NCBI RefSeq assembly: GCF_000226955.1
Contig: NZ_AGFU01000029.1
Coordinates: 1-41,556, forward strand
Length of the DNA stretch: 41,556 bases
Reading direction: 5' to 3'
Origin: Sphingomonas elodea ATCC 31461
GTDB lineage: Bacteria; Pseudomonadota; Alphaproteobacteria; Sphingomonadales; Sphingomonadaceae
In this document: positions 31,168 through 39,801 of the stretch, piece by piece
Layout of the letters: each line of letters opens with the position of its first letter
Numbering within the stretch: the first letter of the stretch is position 1
Translations under genes and position numbers: made by a program
The notes under the pieces: generated by a model
What the model was told of the DNA's origin: nothing
Databases searched by the model: none
Seen by the model: only the letters and a program-made list of their open reading frames with translations

Positions 31168-31252
31168 TCGGCGGCCTCCGGCGGGACTAGCAACGAATGC
31201 AGTATCGCCACGGGTCGGATAACGCCCGGAGAACATTGGAGGGGTTCGTCGC

Positions 31253-34222
31253 ATGAAGGGGATTTTCACACCGCATCGCCAGCTTGGTGGCGCCAGCCTG
31301 ATCGCGCTGGCCGCGATGGCCCTGGCCGGCACCGCCCAAGCGCAGACCAGCGCGACCCCCGCACCCGTGGCGGCACCGGCGCAGGACCAGACGTCTGCGG
31401 ATGCGGAACCTGCGCAGATCACCGTCACCGGCTCGCGCATCGTCGCCAGCGGCTTCACCGCACCGACCCCGACCACGGTCATCGGTGAGGAGCAGATCGC
31501 CGCAAATGCCCAGCCGAACCTGTTCAACACGATAGCCCAGCTGCCCTCGCTCCAGGGCTCGACCGGCGCGGCGACGGGCACGTTCAGCACCTCCAGCGGC
31601 CAGCAGGGTCTCAGCTCGTTCTCACTGCGCGGCCTGGGTGCCATCCGCACGCTGACCCTGCTCGACGGCCAGCGCGTCGCGGCGGCCAATGTCACCGGCG
31701 TACCCGATATCAGCCTCTTCCCGCAGCTGCTGGTGCAGCGCGTCGATGTGGTGAACGGCGGTGCCTCCGCTTCCTACGGCTCCGACGCGGTCGGCGGCGT
31801 GGTCAACTTCATCACCGACACCAAGTTCACCGGCTTCAAGGGCAACATCCAGGGTGGTATCTCCACCTATGGCGACAACAAGCAGATCCTGGCGCAGGGC
31901 GCCTGGGGCAAGTCGTTCGCCGACGACAAGCTCCACCTGATCGTCAGCGGCGAATATGCCCATGATGGTGGCGTCGGCCCGGGCGACTTCGGTGTCGACC
32001 AGGCGCGCAGCCGCAACTGGTACAAGGCGACCACGCTGTTCAACACCGGCCAGACCAACAATGGCTCGCCGCAGTTCGTCTACAGCGATTTCGCCCAGCC
32101 CTATCAGTATTCGCGCTACGGGCTGATCAACAACGGCCCGCTCCAGGGCATTGCGTTCGACGTCAACGGCAACCCGTACAACTTCCAGTACGGCTCGGGC
32201 GGCCAGCCGCTCGGCAATGGCCGGGTGAGCAACTGCTATCCGGGCAACAGCTTCTGCGTCGGCGGCGACCTGACCGGCGCGCCGGGCTCGGGCGCATCGC
32301 TTGTCTCCAAGCTCCAGCGCGTCGTCGGCTACACCCGCGTGGGATACGAGTTCGCGCCGAGCAACGAGTTCTACGGCACGTTCAACATCGGCCAGGTCAA
32401 GACCAACAACCAGCCGAGCCCGGGCTATAACCGGCCGAACCTGACTGTGCAGTGCGCCAACCCCTATCTGCCGCAGCTGGTGCGCGATCGCTGCTCCAGT
32501 GCCGGCATCACCTCGTTCAACTTCGGGTCGAGCAACGCCTCCTTCCCGGATCCCCAGGTCTATACCGATCGCCGCCAGTATCGCGGCGTGCTGGGCGCCA
32601 AGGGCAAGCTGGACGTTGTCGGTGGCCAGTGGAACTACGATGCCTATTACGAGCATGGCGTCACCATCTCGGACATCCTGGTCCACGACATCGTCCTGCA
32701 GAATCGCTATGTCGCCGCGACCAACGCCATCGCCCTGAACGGCGCGATCGTCTGCGCCGATCCGGTGGCACGTGCTGCCGGATGCCAGCCGATCAACATT
32801 TTCGGCGGCTTCACGCCCTCGGCTTCCGCCCTTGCCTATGTCACCCCGGCAAACGGCCCGTTCCAGCACACCAAGCTGACTCAGGACGTGGCCAGCGTGA
32901 ACGTCTCGGGCAATCTGGTCGATCTCTGGGCCGGCCCGCTCACCCTGGCCTTCGGCGGCGAGTATCGCCGCGAATTCTACCGAGTGAACGCCGATCCGTA
33001 TGGGGCCGGCGTCAGCGCGATCAGCCCGACCAGCGCCGCCTATCCGGCCGATCCGCTGCTCAACTCTGCGCAGGGCAGCAACTGGGCGGCCGGCAACTAC
33101 AAGAATGGCGGCGGCAAGTATCACGTCTGGGAAGGTTTCGCCGAGCTCAACCTGCCGCTGTTCGACAATGAGGGGCTGGGCAAGGCAAATCTGAACGGCG
33201 CCGGGCGCGTCACCAACTATTCCACCTCGGGCACGGTCTGGGCGTGGAAGATCGGCGGCACCTGGTCGACCCCGATCGACGGGCTGCGTTTCCGGGCGGT
33301 CACCTCGCGCGACGTGCGTGCGCCGAACCTGTCCGAGCTGTTCGCCGCGCCGACCGTGACCACGCTGCCGAACTTCAACGATCCGTTCCGGAACGTCGCG
33401 GTGCAGGCGTTCCAGAACACCGTGGGCAATGCCAATCTGAAGCCGGAAATCGCCCGCAACACCGTTGCCGGCGTCACGCTGGCCAACCCGAGCTGGTTGC
33501 CGGGCCTCAGCCTGTCGTTCGACTATTACACGATCAAGCTGGCCGGCGTGGTCTCGTCGCTGTCGGCAGACCAGATCGTCCGCTTCTGCTTCGAGGGCAA
33601 CCAGGCGTTCTGCGGCGGCTTCGTGCTGAACAGCCCCACCCAGGGCGGCAATTTCATCAACGTTCAACCGTTCAATCTGGCGAGCTGGAAGACCAGCGGC
33701 TTCGACATCGAGGCGAGCTATCGCTGGGCGCGGCCGCTGGGCCTGCCGGGCAACTTCACGGTGCGTGCGCTCGGCACCCATGTCAGCGAGTTCCTGGTCC
33801 GCGCCGGCATCGCCGGGGTGGCGACGGTGGACAATGCCGGCGCCAACACCGGTGCCACGCCGAACTGGAAGTGGCTGGCGATCCAGACCTACGACAACGA
33901 TCAGTTCAGCTTGCTGGTGCAGGAGCGCTGGTTCTCGGACGGCGTGTTCGGCAACCAATATGTCGTCTGCCAGACGAACTGCCCGGCTTCGACTGGCAAC
34001 AACCCGACGATCAGCCGCAACTTCATGCCTGGTGCCTTCTATGTGGACGTCGGCGGCACGTACAAGGTGACCAGCGGCGTGCAGGCCTATTTCAAGGTCG
34101 ACAATTTGTTCAACGTCGATCCCGCGCCGTCGCCGCAGACCAATACCGGCCTCGACGTGAATCCGGCGCTCTACGACACCATCGGGCGCACCTATCGGCT
34201 CGGCGTGCGCTTCAACTTCTGA
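31253..34222 (+). CDS. TonB-dependent receptor
   Basis: 989 residues. Signal peptide about 1-31 (MKGIFTPHRQ to AQAQ), a Pro/Ala-rich linker to about 55, then the TonB-box-like ITVTGSRI, a plug with SSFSLRGLGAIRTLTLLDGQRV and GGASASYGSDAVGGVVNFI, and a barrel ending YRLGVRFNF with terminal Phe. GGAGGGG precedes the ATG at 31253. It follows the large pectate-lyase-like gene by 123 bases on the same strand and probably imports its oligosaccharide products; this is from context. It shares the layout of the receptor at 6909 but differs clearly in loops and barrel, so the two are paralogues with different cargo. Confidence 0.93.
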   Translation: MKGIFTPHRQLGGASLIALAAMALAGTAQAQTSATPAPVAAPAQDQTSADAEPAQITVTGSRIVASGFTAPTPTTVIGEEQIAANAQPNLFNTIAQLPSLQGSTGAATGTFSTSSGQQGLSSFSLRGLGAIRTLTLLDGQRVAAANVTGVPDISLFPQLLVQRVDVVNGGASASYGSDAVGGVVNFITDTKFTGFKGNIQGGISTYGDNKQILAQGAWGKSFADDKLHLIVSGEYAHDGGVGPGDFGVDQARSRNWYKATTLFNTGQTNNGSPQFVYSDFAQPYQYSRYGLINNGPLQGIAFDVNGNPYNFQYGSGGQPLGNGRVSNCYPGNSFCVGGDLTGAPGSGASLVSKLQRVVGYTRVGYEFAPSNEFYGTFNIGQVKTNNQPSPGYNRPNLTVQCANPYLPQLVRDRCSSAGITSFNFGSSNASFPDPQVYTDRRQYRGVLGAKGKLDVVGGQWNYDAYYEHGVTISDILVHDIVLQNRYVAATNAIALNGAIVCADPVARAAGCQPINIFGGFTPSASALAYVTPANGPFQHTKLTQDVASVNVSGNLVDLWAGPLTLAFGGEYRREFYRVNADPYGAGVSAISPTSAAYPADPLLNSAQGSNWAAGNYKNGGGKYHVWEGFAELNLPLFDNEGLGKANLNGAGRVTNYSTSGTVWAWKIGGTWSTPIDGLRFRAVTSRDVRAPNLSELFAAPTVTTLPNFNDPFRNVAVQAFQNTVGNANLKPEIARNTVAGVTLANPSWLPGLSLSFDYYTIKLAGVVSSLSADQIVRFCFEGNQAFCGGFVLNSPTQGGNFINVQPFNLASWKTSGFDIEASYRWARPLGLPGNFTVRALGTHVSEFLVRAGIAGVATVDNAGANTGATPNWKWLAIQTYDNDQFSLLVQERWFSDGVFGNQYVVCQTNCPASTGNNPTISRNFMPGAFYVDVGGTYKVTSGVQAYFKVDNLFNVDPAPSPQTNTGLDVNPALYDTIGRTYRLGVRFNF

Positions 34223-34254
34223 TCCCCGAACCGCATCGTCCCCCGACGACTCCT

Positions 34255-34286
34255 GGTCCCGGTCGAAAGGCCGGGACCTTTGTTTT
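34255..34286 (+). terminator. Rho-independent terminator after the TonB receptor
   Basis: GGTCCCGG (34255-34262) pairs perfectly with CCGGGACC (34271-34278), 8-base loop, followed by TTTGTTTT (34279-34286). This is the clearest intrinsic terminator in the window and separates the receptor from the small membrane protein gene. Confidence 0.85.
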
Positions 34287-34362
34287 GGGCGGAAACCGAG
34301 CCACCCGCGCGCGTTGAGAAGGCGCGCGCGGGTTCTCCGCGCCCGGACCAACGGAGACGACC

Positions 34363-34557
34363 ATGACCGAAGCGACCACGACCGTGTCGAACGGGAAGAC
34401 TGCGCTGACGGATGACATCCGCGCACATTTCTCTGGCGATGCCCCCATCACCGAGAAGGCGAAGAGCTTTGCCAAGGTGCGCCCCTGGACCAGTGCCGCT
34501 TTCCTCGGAATCGCCGCGCTGGCGGTGCTGAACGGCGTTCGCGGCGTACGACCCTGA
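34363..34557 (+). CDS. Small protein with one C-terminal membrane segment, unknown function
   Basis: 64 residues. ATG 34363 is preceded by ACGGAGACGACC. Residues 1-40 are polar and Thr/Lys-rich (EKAKSFAKVRPW), and 42-58 (TSAAFLGIAALAVLNGV) form one hydrophobic stretch with a basic tail. The shape recalls small stress-related tail-anchored proteins such as the DUF883 type, but there is no convincing match. It sits between two strong hairpins, so it is probably a single-gene transcript. Confidence 0.65.
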   Translation: MTEATTTVSNGKTALTDDIRAHFSGDAPITEKAKSFAKVRPWTSAAFLGIAALAVLNGVRGVRP

Positions 34558-34563
34558 GACCCG

Positions 34564-34597
34564 GTGTGGCGCGTCGGAGCCTCCCGGCGCGCCACAC
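34564..34597 (+). terminator. Stem-loop after the small membrane protein gene
   Basis: GTGTGGCGCG (34564-34573) pairs perfectly with CGCGCCACAC (34588-34597), 14-base loop, 6 bases after the stop. No T-run. The following 34598-34739 is unusually AT-rich (with TTGCA/TGCAA at 34622 and 34641) and should hold the histidine kinase promoter, though I cannot place -35 and -10 with confidence. Confidence 0.6.
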
Positions 34598-34739
34598 GCA
34601 CGAATGGTTAACAATGCCTTCTTGCAAAAAATCTTTTATATGCAAATAGTTGTAAGTAGAAGGTAGGTCTTTTCACGGAACTTCATTTGTCGGATTTTAA
34701 TACTAGACTTCTACCACGCCGACTTCCGGCAGGAGTTGC

Positions 34740-36941
34740 GTGGTGCCCATTTCGCCTTCGTCGTCCCCAGATCCCAATATCATGCGTGCGCGCTGGCCCA
34801 ATCTACGGTTCGAGGCCACGATCTTCCTGCTGCTGGTGCTGACCTTCGTCGGGGTGCTCGGGCGCGAAACGATAACCTCCACGCGTCTGTCCGTACCCTC
34901 CATCGCCACCAACTTCGATGCCTATGGCTATTCCGATCAGTCGAGCGGCGGCCGATCGACGACCGGCTTTACGCGGAGCAAACCGCTCGCCTGGCAATGT
35001 TCGCTGCGCGCCGGGGCCGCTTATGCCTTCTGCGGCTACGGCATGAAGTATCGGGGCAAGCCGCTCGATCTCTCCGGCTTCGACCGCGTGCATATCCGGC
35101 TGCGGTATCAGGGCAAGCCGGGTCGCCTGAAGTTCACGCTCAAGAATTTTGATCCGGCCTATAGTCGCCGCGACGCGGGCGACAGCACGATGCCGGTCAG
35201 CACCGAGTTCGACGTGCACACCGGCATCAACGAGGTGACGTTGCCGCTGGCGCAGTTCACCGCCGATTCCTGGTGGATGGCGCAGCGCAAGCTCCCCGCC
35301 GACACGCGGGTGCCCGATATGCGGCACGTCGTCGCGATCGACTTCGTCTCCGCCGGACCGCCGACCACCGGCGACTTTTCGGCCATGATCGAGGAGCTGA
35401 AGTTCGAGGGCATTCTGGTCAGCTCGACCGAATGGTATCTGCTGATCGTCGGCATTTGGATGCTGATCGCCGCGGTCACGCTTGTCTACCGCTTCCTTGC
35501 GGTGCGTCGCGCCTATGAGGCGGAACAGCGCCAGCAGGCCCGCGCTGCGATGGCGCTCGCCGAGGCGCGCGCCGCCGCCGAGGCGGCCAGCGCCGCCAAG
35601 TCCCAATTCCTCGCCAATATGAGCCACGAGTTGCGCACACCGCTGAACGCGATCCTTGGCTATACCCAGTTGCTGGAGCGCGAAGACCTCGCCCCGCGCC
35701 AGCGCCAGGCGGTGGAGACGATCCATCAGAGCGGGACGCACCTGCTGACGCTGATCACCGACATTCTCGACCTGTCGAAGATCGAGGCGGGCAAGCTGGA
35801 GGTGCTGCCGGCGCCCCTCGACCTCCAGGCCTGTATCGACCAGGTGGTGGCGATGATGCGGCTTCGGGCGGAAGAGAAAGGGCTCGCCTTCTCGGCGACG
35901 GTGGAGCCGGATGTGCCGGCGCGGGTGATCGGCGACGGCAAGCGCGTCCGCCAGATCCTGCTCAACCTGCTCGGCAATGCGATCAAGTTCACCGAAGCGG
36001 GCTCGGTTCGGCTGGACGTCGGCGTGGCGGGCTGGGGCGAGGGCCAGGTGCGCCTGCGGATCGACGTGACCGATACCGGCCCGGGCATTGCCGCCGACCA
36101 GGTCGAGCGTATCTTCCTGCCATTCGAACAGGCCGGTGCCGCTCGGCAGCGCGGCGGCGGCACCGGGCTTGGCCTCAGCATCACCCGCCAGCTGGTGCAG
36201 GCGATGCAGGGGGCGCTGACCGTCGAGACCTTCCCCGGCCAGGGCAGCCGGTTCCGCGCGGAGATTGCCTGCGGGCTTGCCGCGCTGGCACCCGAAGACG
36301 GTCATTCCGCGGTACTGTCGGTCCCGGGCGTGGGCGCGCTGGTGGTGGACGATGATCCTGCCAATGCGGCGCTGCTGAGTGCCTATCTGGAGGCGCGGGG
36401 CTTCATTGTCCGGGTCGCCGGCGACGGCCTTGCCGCGATCGACGCGGCCCGCATCGCCTGGCCGCGGCTGATCCTTATGGACCTCAAGATGCCGGTAATG
36501 GGCGGGTTCGACGCCATCCGGCGGCTCAAGGCCGATCCGGTGCTGCGCGACGTGCCGGTGATTGCGATCAGCGGCGCTGTCGGCGCGGGTGCCGAAGCGG
36601 AGGCGCTGGCTGCGGGTGCGATCCAGCTGCTGGAGAAACCGGTCGACCTCGACGCGCTCGGCGCCTGCCTCAACCGCGTGTTCGCGCCGCCGCCCGCGCC
36701 GCTGCCGGCCACCGACGATGCAGCGCTGGTAGCACCGCCCGACGAAGTGCTTGAGGCCCTGCTGGTCCACGCCCGGGCCGGCAACATGCGTGCGATCCGC
36801 CGCGAAGCCGAGTCGATCGCCGCGCGCGATCCGGCCCATGCGCCCTTTGCCCGCCACCTCGAGGCGCTCGCCGCCGCCTATCAGTCGCCCAAGGTGCTGC
36901 GATTGATCGAAGCCAAGCGTAGCCGGAGCGACGCGCGATGA
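34740..36941 (+). CDS. Hybrid histidine kinase with sugar-binding-like periplasmic domain
   Basis: 733 residues from a GTG at 34740 with AGGAG upstream (ATG 34782 is an alternative start). TM1 about 24-41; periplasmic domain about 42-230; TM2 about 232-252; coiled linker to 285; HisKA with His296 in SHELRTPLN; HATPase with N-box Asn413 and G-boxes DTGPGI and GGGTGLGL; receiver with acidic DDD 537-539, phospho-acceptor Asp581 and Lys633; then about 75 helical residues. The periplasmic domain (LDLSGFDRVHIRLRYQGKPG, then a SAMIEELKFEG end) looks like a beta-sandwich of the galactose-binding/CIA30 kind, suggesting a carbohydrate or glycan signal. Its stop overlaps the start of the GGDEF-EAL regulator by 4 bases, so the two form a phosphorelay pair. 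Confidence 0.9.
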   Translation: MVPISPSSSPDPNIMRARWPNLRFEATIFLLLVLTFVGVLGRETITSTRLSVPSIATNFDAYGYSDQSSGGRSTTGFTRSKPLAWQCSLRAGAAYAFCGYGMKYRGKPLDLSGFDRVHIRLRYQGKPGRLKFTLKNFDPAYSRRDAGDSTMPVSTEFDVHTGINEVTLPLAQFTADSWWMAQRKLPADTRVPDMRHVVAIDFVSAGPPTTGDFSAMIEELKFEGILVSSTEWYLLIVGIWMLIAAVTLVYRFLAVRRAYEAEQRQQARAAMALAEARAAAEAASAAKSQFLANMSHELRTPLNAILGYTQLLEREDLAPRQRQAVETIHQSGTHLLTLITDILDLSKIEAGKLEVLPAPLDLQACIDQVVAMMRLRAEEKGLAFSATVEPDVPARVIGDGKRVRQILLNLLGNAIKFTEAGSVRLDVGVAGWGEGQVRLRIDVTDTGPGIAADQVERIFLPFEQAGAARQRGGGTGLGLSITRQLVQAMQGALTVETFPGQGSRFRAEIACGLAALAPEDGHSAVLSVPGVGALVVDDDPANAALLSAYLEARGFIVRVAGDGLAAIDAARIAWPRLILMDLKMPVMGGFDAIRRLKADPVLRDVPVIAISGAVGAGAEAEALAAGAIQLLEKPVDLDALGACLNRVFAPPPAPLPATDDAALVAPPDEVLEALLVHARAGNMRAIRREAESIAARDPAHAPFARHLEALAAAYQSPKVLRLIEAKRSRSDAR

Positions 36942-38725
36942 CCGCCAATGCCGCCAACGACGCCGCCACGATCCTCATCGTCGACGACAACCCCGTGAAC
37001 GTGGGCGTGGTGGTCGACCATCTGGAGGGCGAGGGCTATCAGGTGCTCGTCGCGCTCGGCGGCTATGAGGCGCTGGAGCGGGTGCGGTTCGCCCGCCCGG
37101 ACCTGATCCTGCTCGACGTGATGATGCCCGATCTGGACGGGCTGCAGGTATGCCGGCGGCTGCATGCCGATCCGCCCACGCGCGACATTCCCGTGATCTT
37201 CATGACCGCGCTTGCCGACGTAACCGACAAGATCGCCGCGTTCGAGGCGGGCGGCGTCGATTATGTCAGCAAGCCGTTCCAGCTGGAGGAGGTCCTGGCA
37301 CGGGTGCGGACGCATCTCGCTCTGCGCCGCGCCCGGCAGGACCTGGAGGCGCATACCGCGGTGCTCGAAGCCGAGATCGAGGCCCGGCGGGCAGCCGAAC
37401 AGGCGCTCCGCTATCTGGCGCTGCACGATCCGCTGACCGGCCTGCCCAACCGCACGATGCTGATGGACCGGTTGCAGCAGGCGATCGCCCAAGCCCGGCG
37501 CGACCAGCGCCAGGTGGGGTTGCTGCTGATGGACCTGGATCATTTCAAGCACATCAATGACAGTCTCGGCCATTTCATCGGCGACGAACTGCTCGAACAG
37601 GTCGCACGGCGTCTGCGCACGGTGCTGCGCGAATGCGATACGGCCGCGCGGCTGGGTGGCGACGAGTTCGTGATCGCCGCCGGCGCGCTCCATGGGCCGG
37701 GCGATGCCGAACAACTGGCGCTGCGCGTGCTGAAGGTGCTGGATGCGCCGTTCATGGTCCAGGGCCGCGAGCTGCATGCCGGTGCGACCATCGGCATCAG
37801 CCTCTATCCCGGGGACGGCGACAATCCCGCCGCCCTGCTCCAGGCCGCCGATACCGCCATGTACCAGGCGAAGCGGCGCGGGCGGGGCAGCTACCGGCTG
37901 TTCAGCCGAGACCTGAGCATCGCGGCGGAACGCTGGCATGCCCTGTCCAACGATCTGCACGGGGCGTGCGAACGTGGCGAGTTCGTGCTGCACTATCAGC
38001 CGCAGGTGTCGATCGACACCGGCGAGGTGACCGGGATCGAAACGCTGCTGCGCTGGCAGCATCCGCAACAGGGGCTGATCGCCCCGGCGCTGTTCATCCC
38101 GCTGCTCGAAGAACATGGCCGGATGGTCGAGGTCGGACGCTGGGTGCTGCACAGCGCCTGTGCTCAGTCCGCGGCATGGCAGGCGGAGGGGCTGCCGCCG
38201 ATCCGCATCGCGGTCAATCTCTCCGGCCAGCAATTCTACCGGGGGGACATCGTCCGCACCGTGCGCGAGGCGCTGGAGCGCAGCCGGCTCGCGCCGGAAC
38301 TGCTCGAACTCGAGCTTACCGAGAGCCTCACCCTCGACGACGGCGAGGCGACCCTGCGGATCATGGGGGAACTGAAGGCGCTGGGCGTCGTGCTTTCGCT
38401 CGACGATTTCGGCACCGGTTGGTCATCCCTCGGCTATCTGCGGCGATTCCCGCTCGACCGCATCAAGATCGACCGCTCGTTCGTGCGGGATCTGATAGGC
38501 GACCAGGGAACCGCGGCGATCGTCCACAGCATCCTCGATCTCGCGCGCCAGCTCGATCTCGATTGCGTGGCGGAGGGTGTGGAGACGGACGCGCAGCTCG
38601 AGCATCTGCGGCGCGAGCGGTGCCCGACGATGCAGGGCTTCCTGTTCAGCCAGGGGGTGCCGGCGGCGGAGATCGCCACCTTGCTGGCGGCGGGTCGGCC
38701 CAAGCCGCGGCGGATCACCGGCTGA
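36938..38725 (+). CDS. Response regulator REC-GGDEF-EAL (cyclic-di-GMP)
   Basis: 595 residues. The receiver (about 11-128) has Asp60, Thr90 and Lys112 and should be phosphorylated by the upstream hybrid kinase. A short coiled linker leads to GGDEF (about 160-325): the motif GGDEF at 240-244 is intact and an allosteric RxxD site (Arg231-Asp234) stands five residues before it. The EAL domain (about 335-590) reads ETL (368-370) at the signature, keeping the metal-binding Glu; ELTES, DDFGTGWSS, KIDRSFV and AEGVET are present. A cyclase active unless product-inhibited, with a possibly working phosphodiesterase, is the reading; the output direction is undecided. ATGA overlap with the kinase gene. 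Confidence 0.92.
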   Translation: MTANAANDAATILIVDDNPVNVGVVVDHLEGEGYQVLVALGGYEALERVRFARPDLILLDVMMPDLDGLQVCRRLHADPPTRDIPVIFMTALADVTDKIAAFEAGGVDYVSKPFQLEEVLARVRTHLALRRARQDLEAHTAVLEAEIEARRAAEQALRYLALHDPLTGLPNRTMLMDRLQQAIAQARRDQRQVGLLLMDLDHFKHINDSLGHFIGDELLEQVARRLRTVLRECDTAARLGGDEFVIAAGALHGPGDAEQLALRVLKVLDAPFMVQGRELHAGATIGISLYPGDGDNPAALLQAADTAMYQAKRRGRGSYRLFSRDLSIAAERWHALSNDLHGACERGEFVLHYQPQVSIDTGEVTGIETLLRWQHPQQGLIAPALFIPLLEEHGRMVEVGRWVLHSACAQSAAWQAEGLPPIRIAVNLSGQQFYRGDIVRTVREALERSRLAPELLELELTESLTLDDGEATLRIMGELKALGVVLSLDDFGTGWSSLGYLRRFPLDRIKIDRSFVRDLIGDQGTAAIVHSILDLARQLDLDCVAEGVETDAQLEHLRRERCPTMQGFLFSQGVPAAEIATLLAAGRPKPRRITG

Positions 38726-38764
38726 GGGGCGCACCAAGCTGGCAATTGCCGGCAAGGAGGGTTA

Positions 38765-38780
38765 TATACCGCTCGTTATG
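38765..38780. promoter_or_regulatory. Degenerate TetR operator covering the TetR start codon
   Basis: TATACC-GCTC-GTTATG: the left half equals that of the operators at 39428 and 39475 and the right half keeps 4 of 6 bases. It lies between the AAGGAGGG ribosome site (38755-38762) and includes the ATG, which explains the long 15-base gap. Autorepression is inferred. Confidence 0.5.
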
Positions 38781-39389
38781 AAAACCGCAGCCTGTACCGT
38801 AGCCAAGGGTCGCCCCCGCGAGTTCGATGTCGACGAGGCGTTGACGGCGGCGCTCCGCATCTTCTGGAGCAAGGGCTATGAAGGCGCCTCGCTGACCGAT
38901 CTCACCGAAGCGATGGGCATCACCCGGCCCAGCCTCTACGCTGCCTTCGGCAACAAGGAAGCCTTGTTCTGCAAGGCGCTGGACCTCTACGAGCGCGAGA
39001 AACTCTGCTATATCGGACGTGCTCTGGAAGCACCCACTGCGCGCGGCGTGGCGGAGGCGCTGCTCCGCGGCGCGCTGGAGCGGCAGCGCGACACCAGCGA
39101 TCCCAAGGGCTGCATGGGCGTGATCAATTCGGTCGCATGCGGCGTGGAGGCCGAGTCGATTCGCGAGGAAGTCTTGAAGCGCGGCGAGTCGGCAAAGCGG
39201 GCGATCGTCGCCCGGTTCGAACGGGCGCGGACGGAAGGCGACCTTCCCGGCACTGCCGATCCGGAAGGGCTGACCGCCTATATCATCGCGCTGATCCAGG
39301 GCATCGCACTGCAGGGCGGATCGGGCGCGACCTGCGCCGATCTCGAACGGCTCGTGCAGACCAGCCTGGCCATGTGGCCGGCACGATAA
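38778..39389 (+). CDS. TetR family transcriptional regulator
   Basis: 203 residues. The N-terminal HTH (about 12-60) is classical: GRPREFDVDEALTAALRIFWSKGYEGASLTDLTEAMGITRPSLYAAFGNKEALF. The C-terminal ligand domain resembles the AcrR/TetR_C group found near efflux genes (DPKGCMGVINSV). ATG 38778 starts the protein; AAGGAGGG is 15 bases away with an operator-like sequence between. Two perfect palindromes with the same half-site lie downstream around the promoter of the next genes, so this protein probably represses both itself and the efflux operon and is released by a small hydrophobic inducer. Confidence 0.9.
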   Translation: MKTAACTVAKGRPREFDVDEALTAALRIFWSKGYEGASLTDLTEAMGITRPSLYAAFGNKEALFCKALDLYEREKLCYIGRALEAPTARGVAEALLRGALERQRDTSDPKGCMGVINSVACGVEAESIREEVLKRGESAKRAIVARFERARTEGDLPGTADPEGLTAYIIALIQGIALQGGSGATCADLERLVQTSLAMWPAR

Positions 39390-39427
39390 ATCGTTTCGGT
39401 CATGCGAAATCCTGCTTGCGAAGAAAA

Positions 39428-39441
39428 ATACCGACCGGTAT
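39428..39441. promoter_or_regulatory. TetR operator, copy 1
   Basis: ATACC-GACC-GGTAT, perfect 5-base arms around a 4-base centre, upstream of the -35 of the efflux-operon promoter. Centre-to-centre distance to copy 2 is 48 bases. Confidence 0.7.
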
Positions 39442-39451
39442 AAAAAGGCTG

Positions 39452-39490
39452 TTGACGCACCGCAGCGCGACTTATATACCGACTGGTATA
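39452..39490 (+). promoter_or_regulatory. Efflux-operon promoter with TetR operator copy 2
   Basis: TTGACG (39452-39457) is followed, 15 to 17 bases on, by TATATA/TATACC (39473-39480). The palindrome TATACC-GACT-GGTATA (39475-39490) has perfect 6-base arms and overlaps the -10, the textbook position for repression. The whole 39390-39801 gap is otherwise gene-free except for a possible 12-codon frame at 39542. Confidence 0.65.
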
Positions 39491-39541
39491 GAAAGTGATC
39501 CGCCGCCTCTCGGGGCTCGCGGGGCAGACGGAGACGCGGAC

Positions 39542-39580
39542 ATGCGCCGGCTTGCACGCAAGAAACGGGGTGAGCCCTAG
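39542..39580 (+). CDS. Possible 12-residue basic leader peptide
   Basis: ATG 39542 follows ACGGAGACGCGGAC and encodes MRRLARKKRGEP, stop at 39578-39580. It lies within the 5' untranslated region of the efflux operon, about 50 bases after the predicted transcription start. Half its residues are Arg or Lys. It may be a regulatory upstream ORF or chance. Confidence 0.25.
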   Translation: MRRLARKKRGEP

Positions 39581-39801
39581 GCTCGAACCTTCCATAATCG
39601 TCCAGTAACGACGCTCGCTTCCACGCGCACGTCGGTTCAATTCACGCGCGCTCTTTCGTGAGAGCAGCCGAACGCTGTGAGCAATTCGCGGCGCTGGGTG
39701 TCGCGCATCCACGACACATCCTACCGACGCCTGCGGCCAAAGGGGTTTTGCGGGAACGGCGGAGCGTTGCTCGCCGTCGGTACAACCGAGGGAGAAGCAT
39801 C

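Noticed and set aside
31622-34426. A 934-codon frame antisense to the second TonB receptor
   Set aside because: Same compositional artefact; the sense frame carries plug and barrel motifs.
34803-36857. A 684-codon frame antisense to the histidine kinase
   Set aside because: Shadow frame; the sense strand has all kinase motifs.
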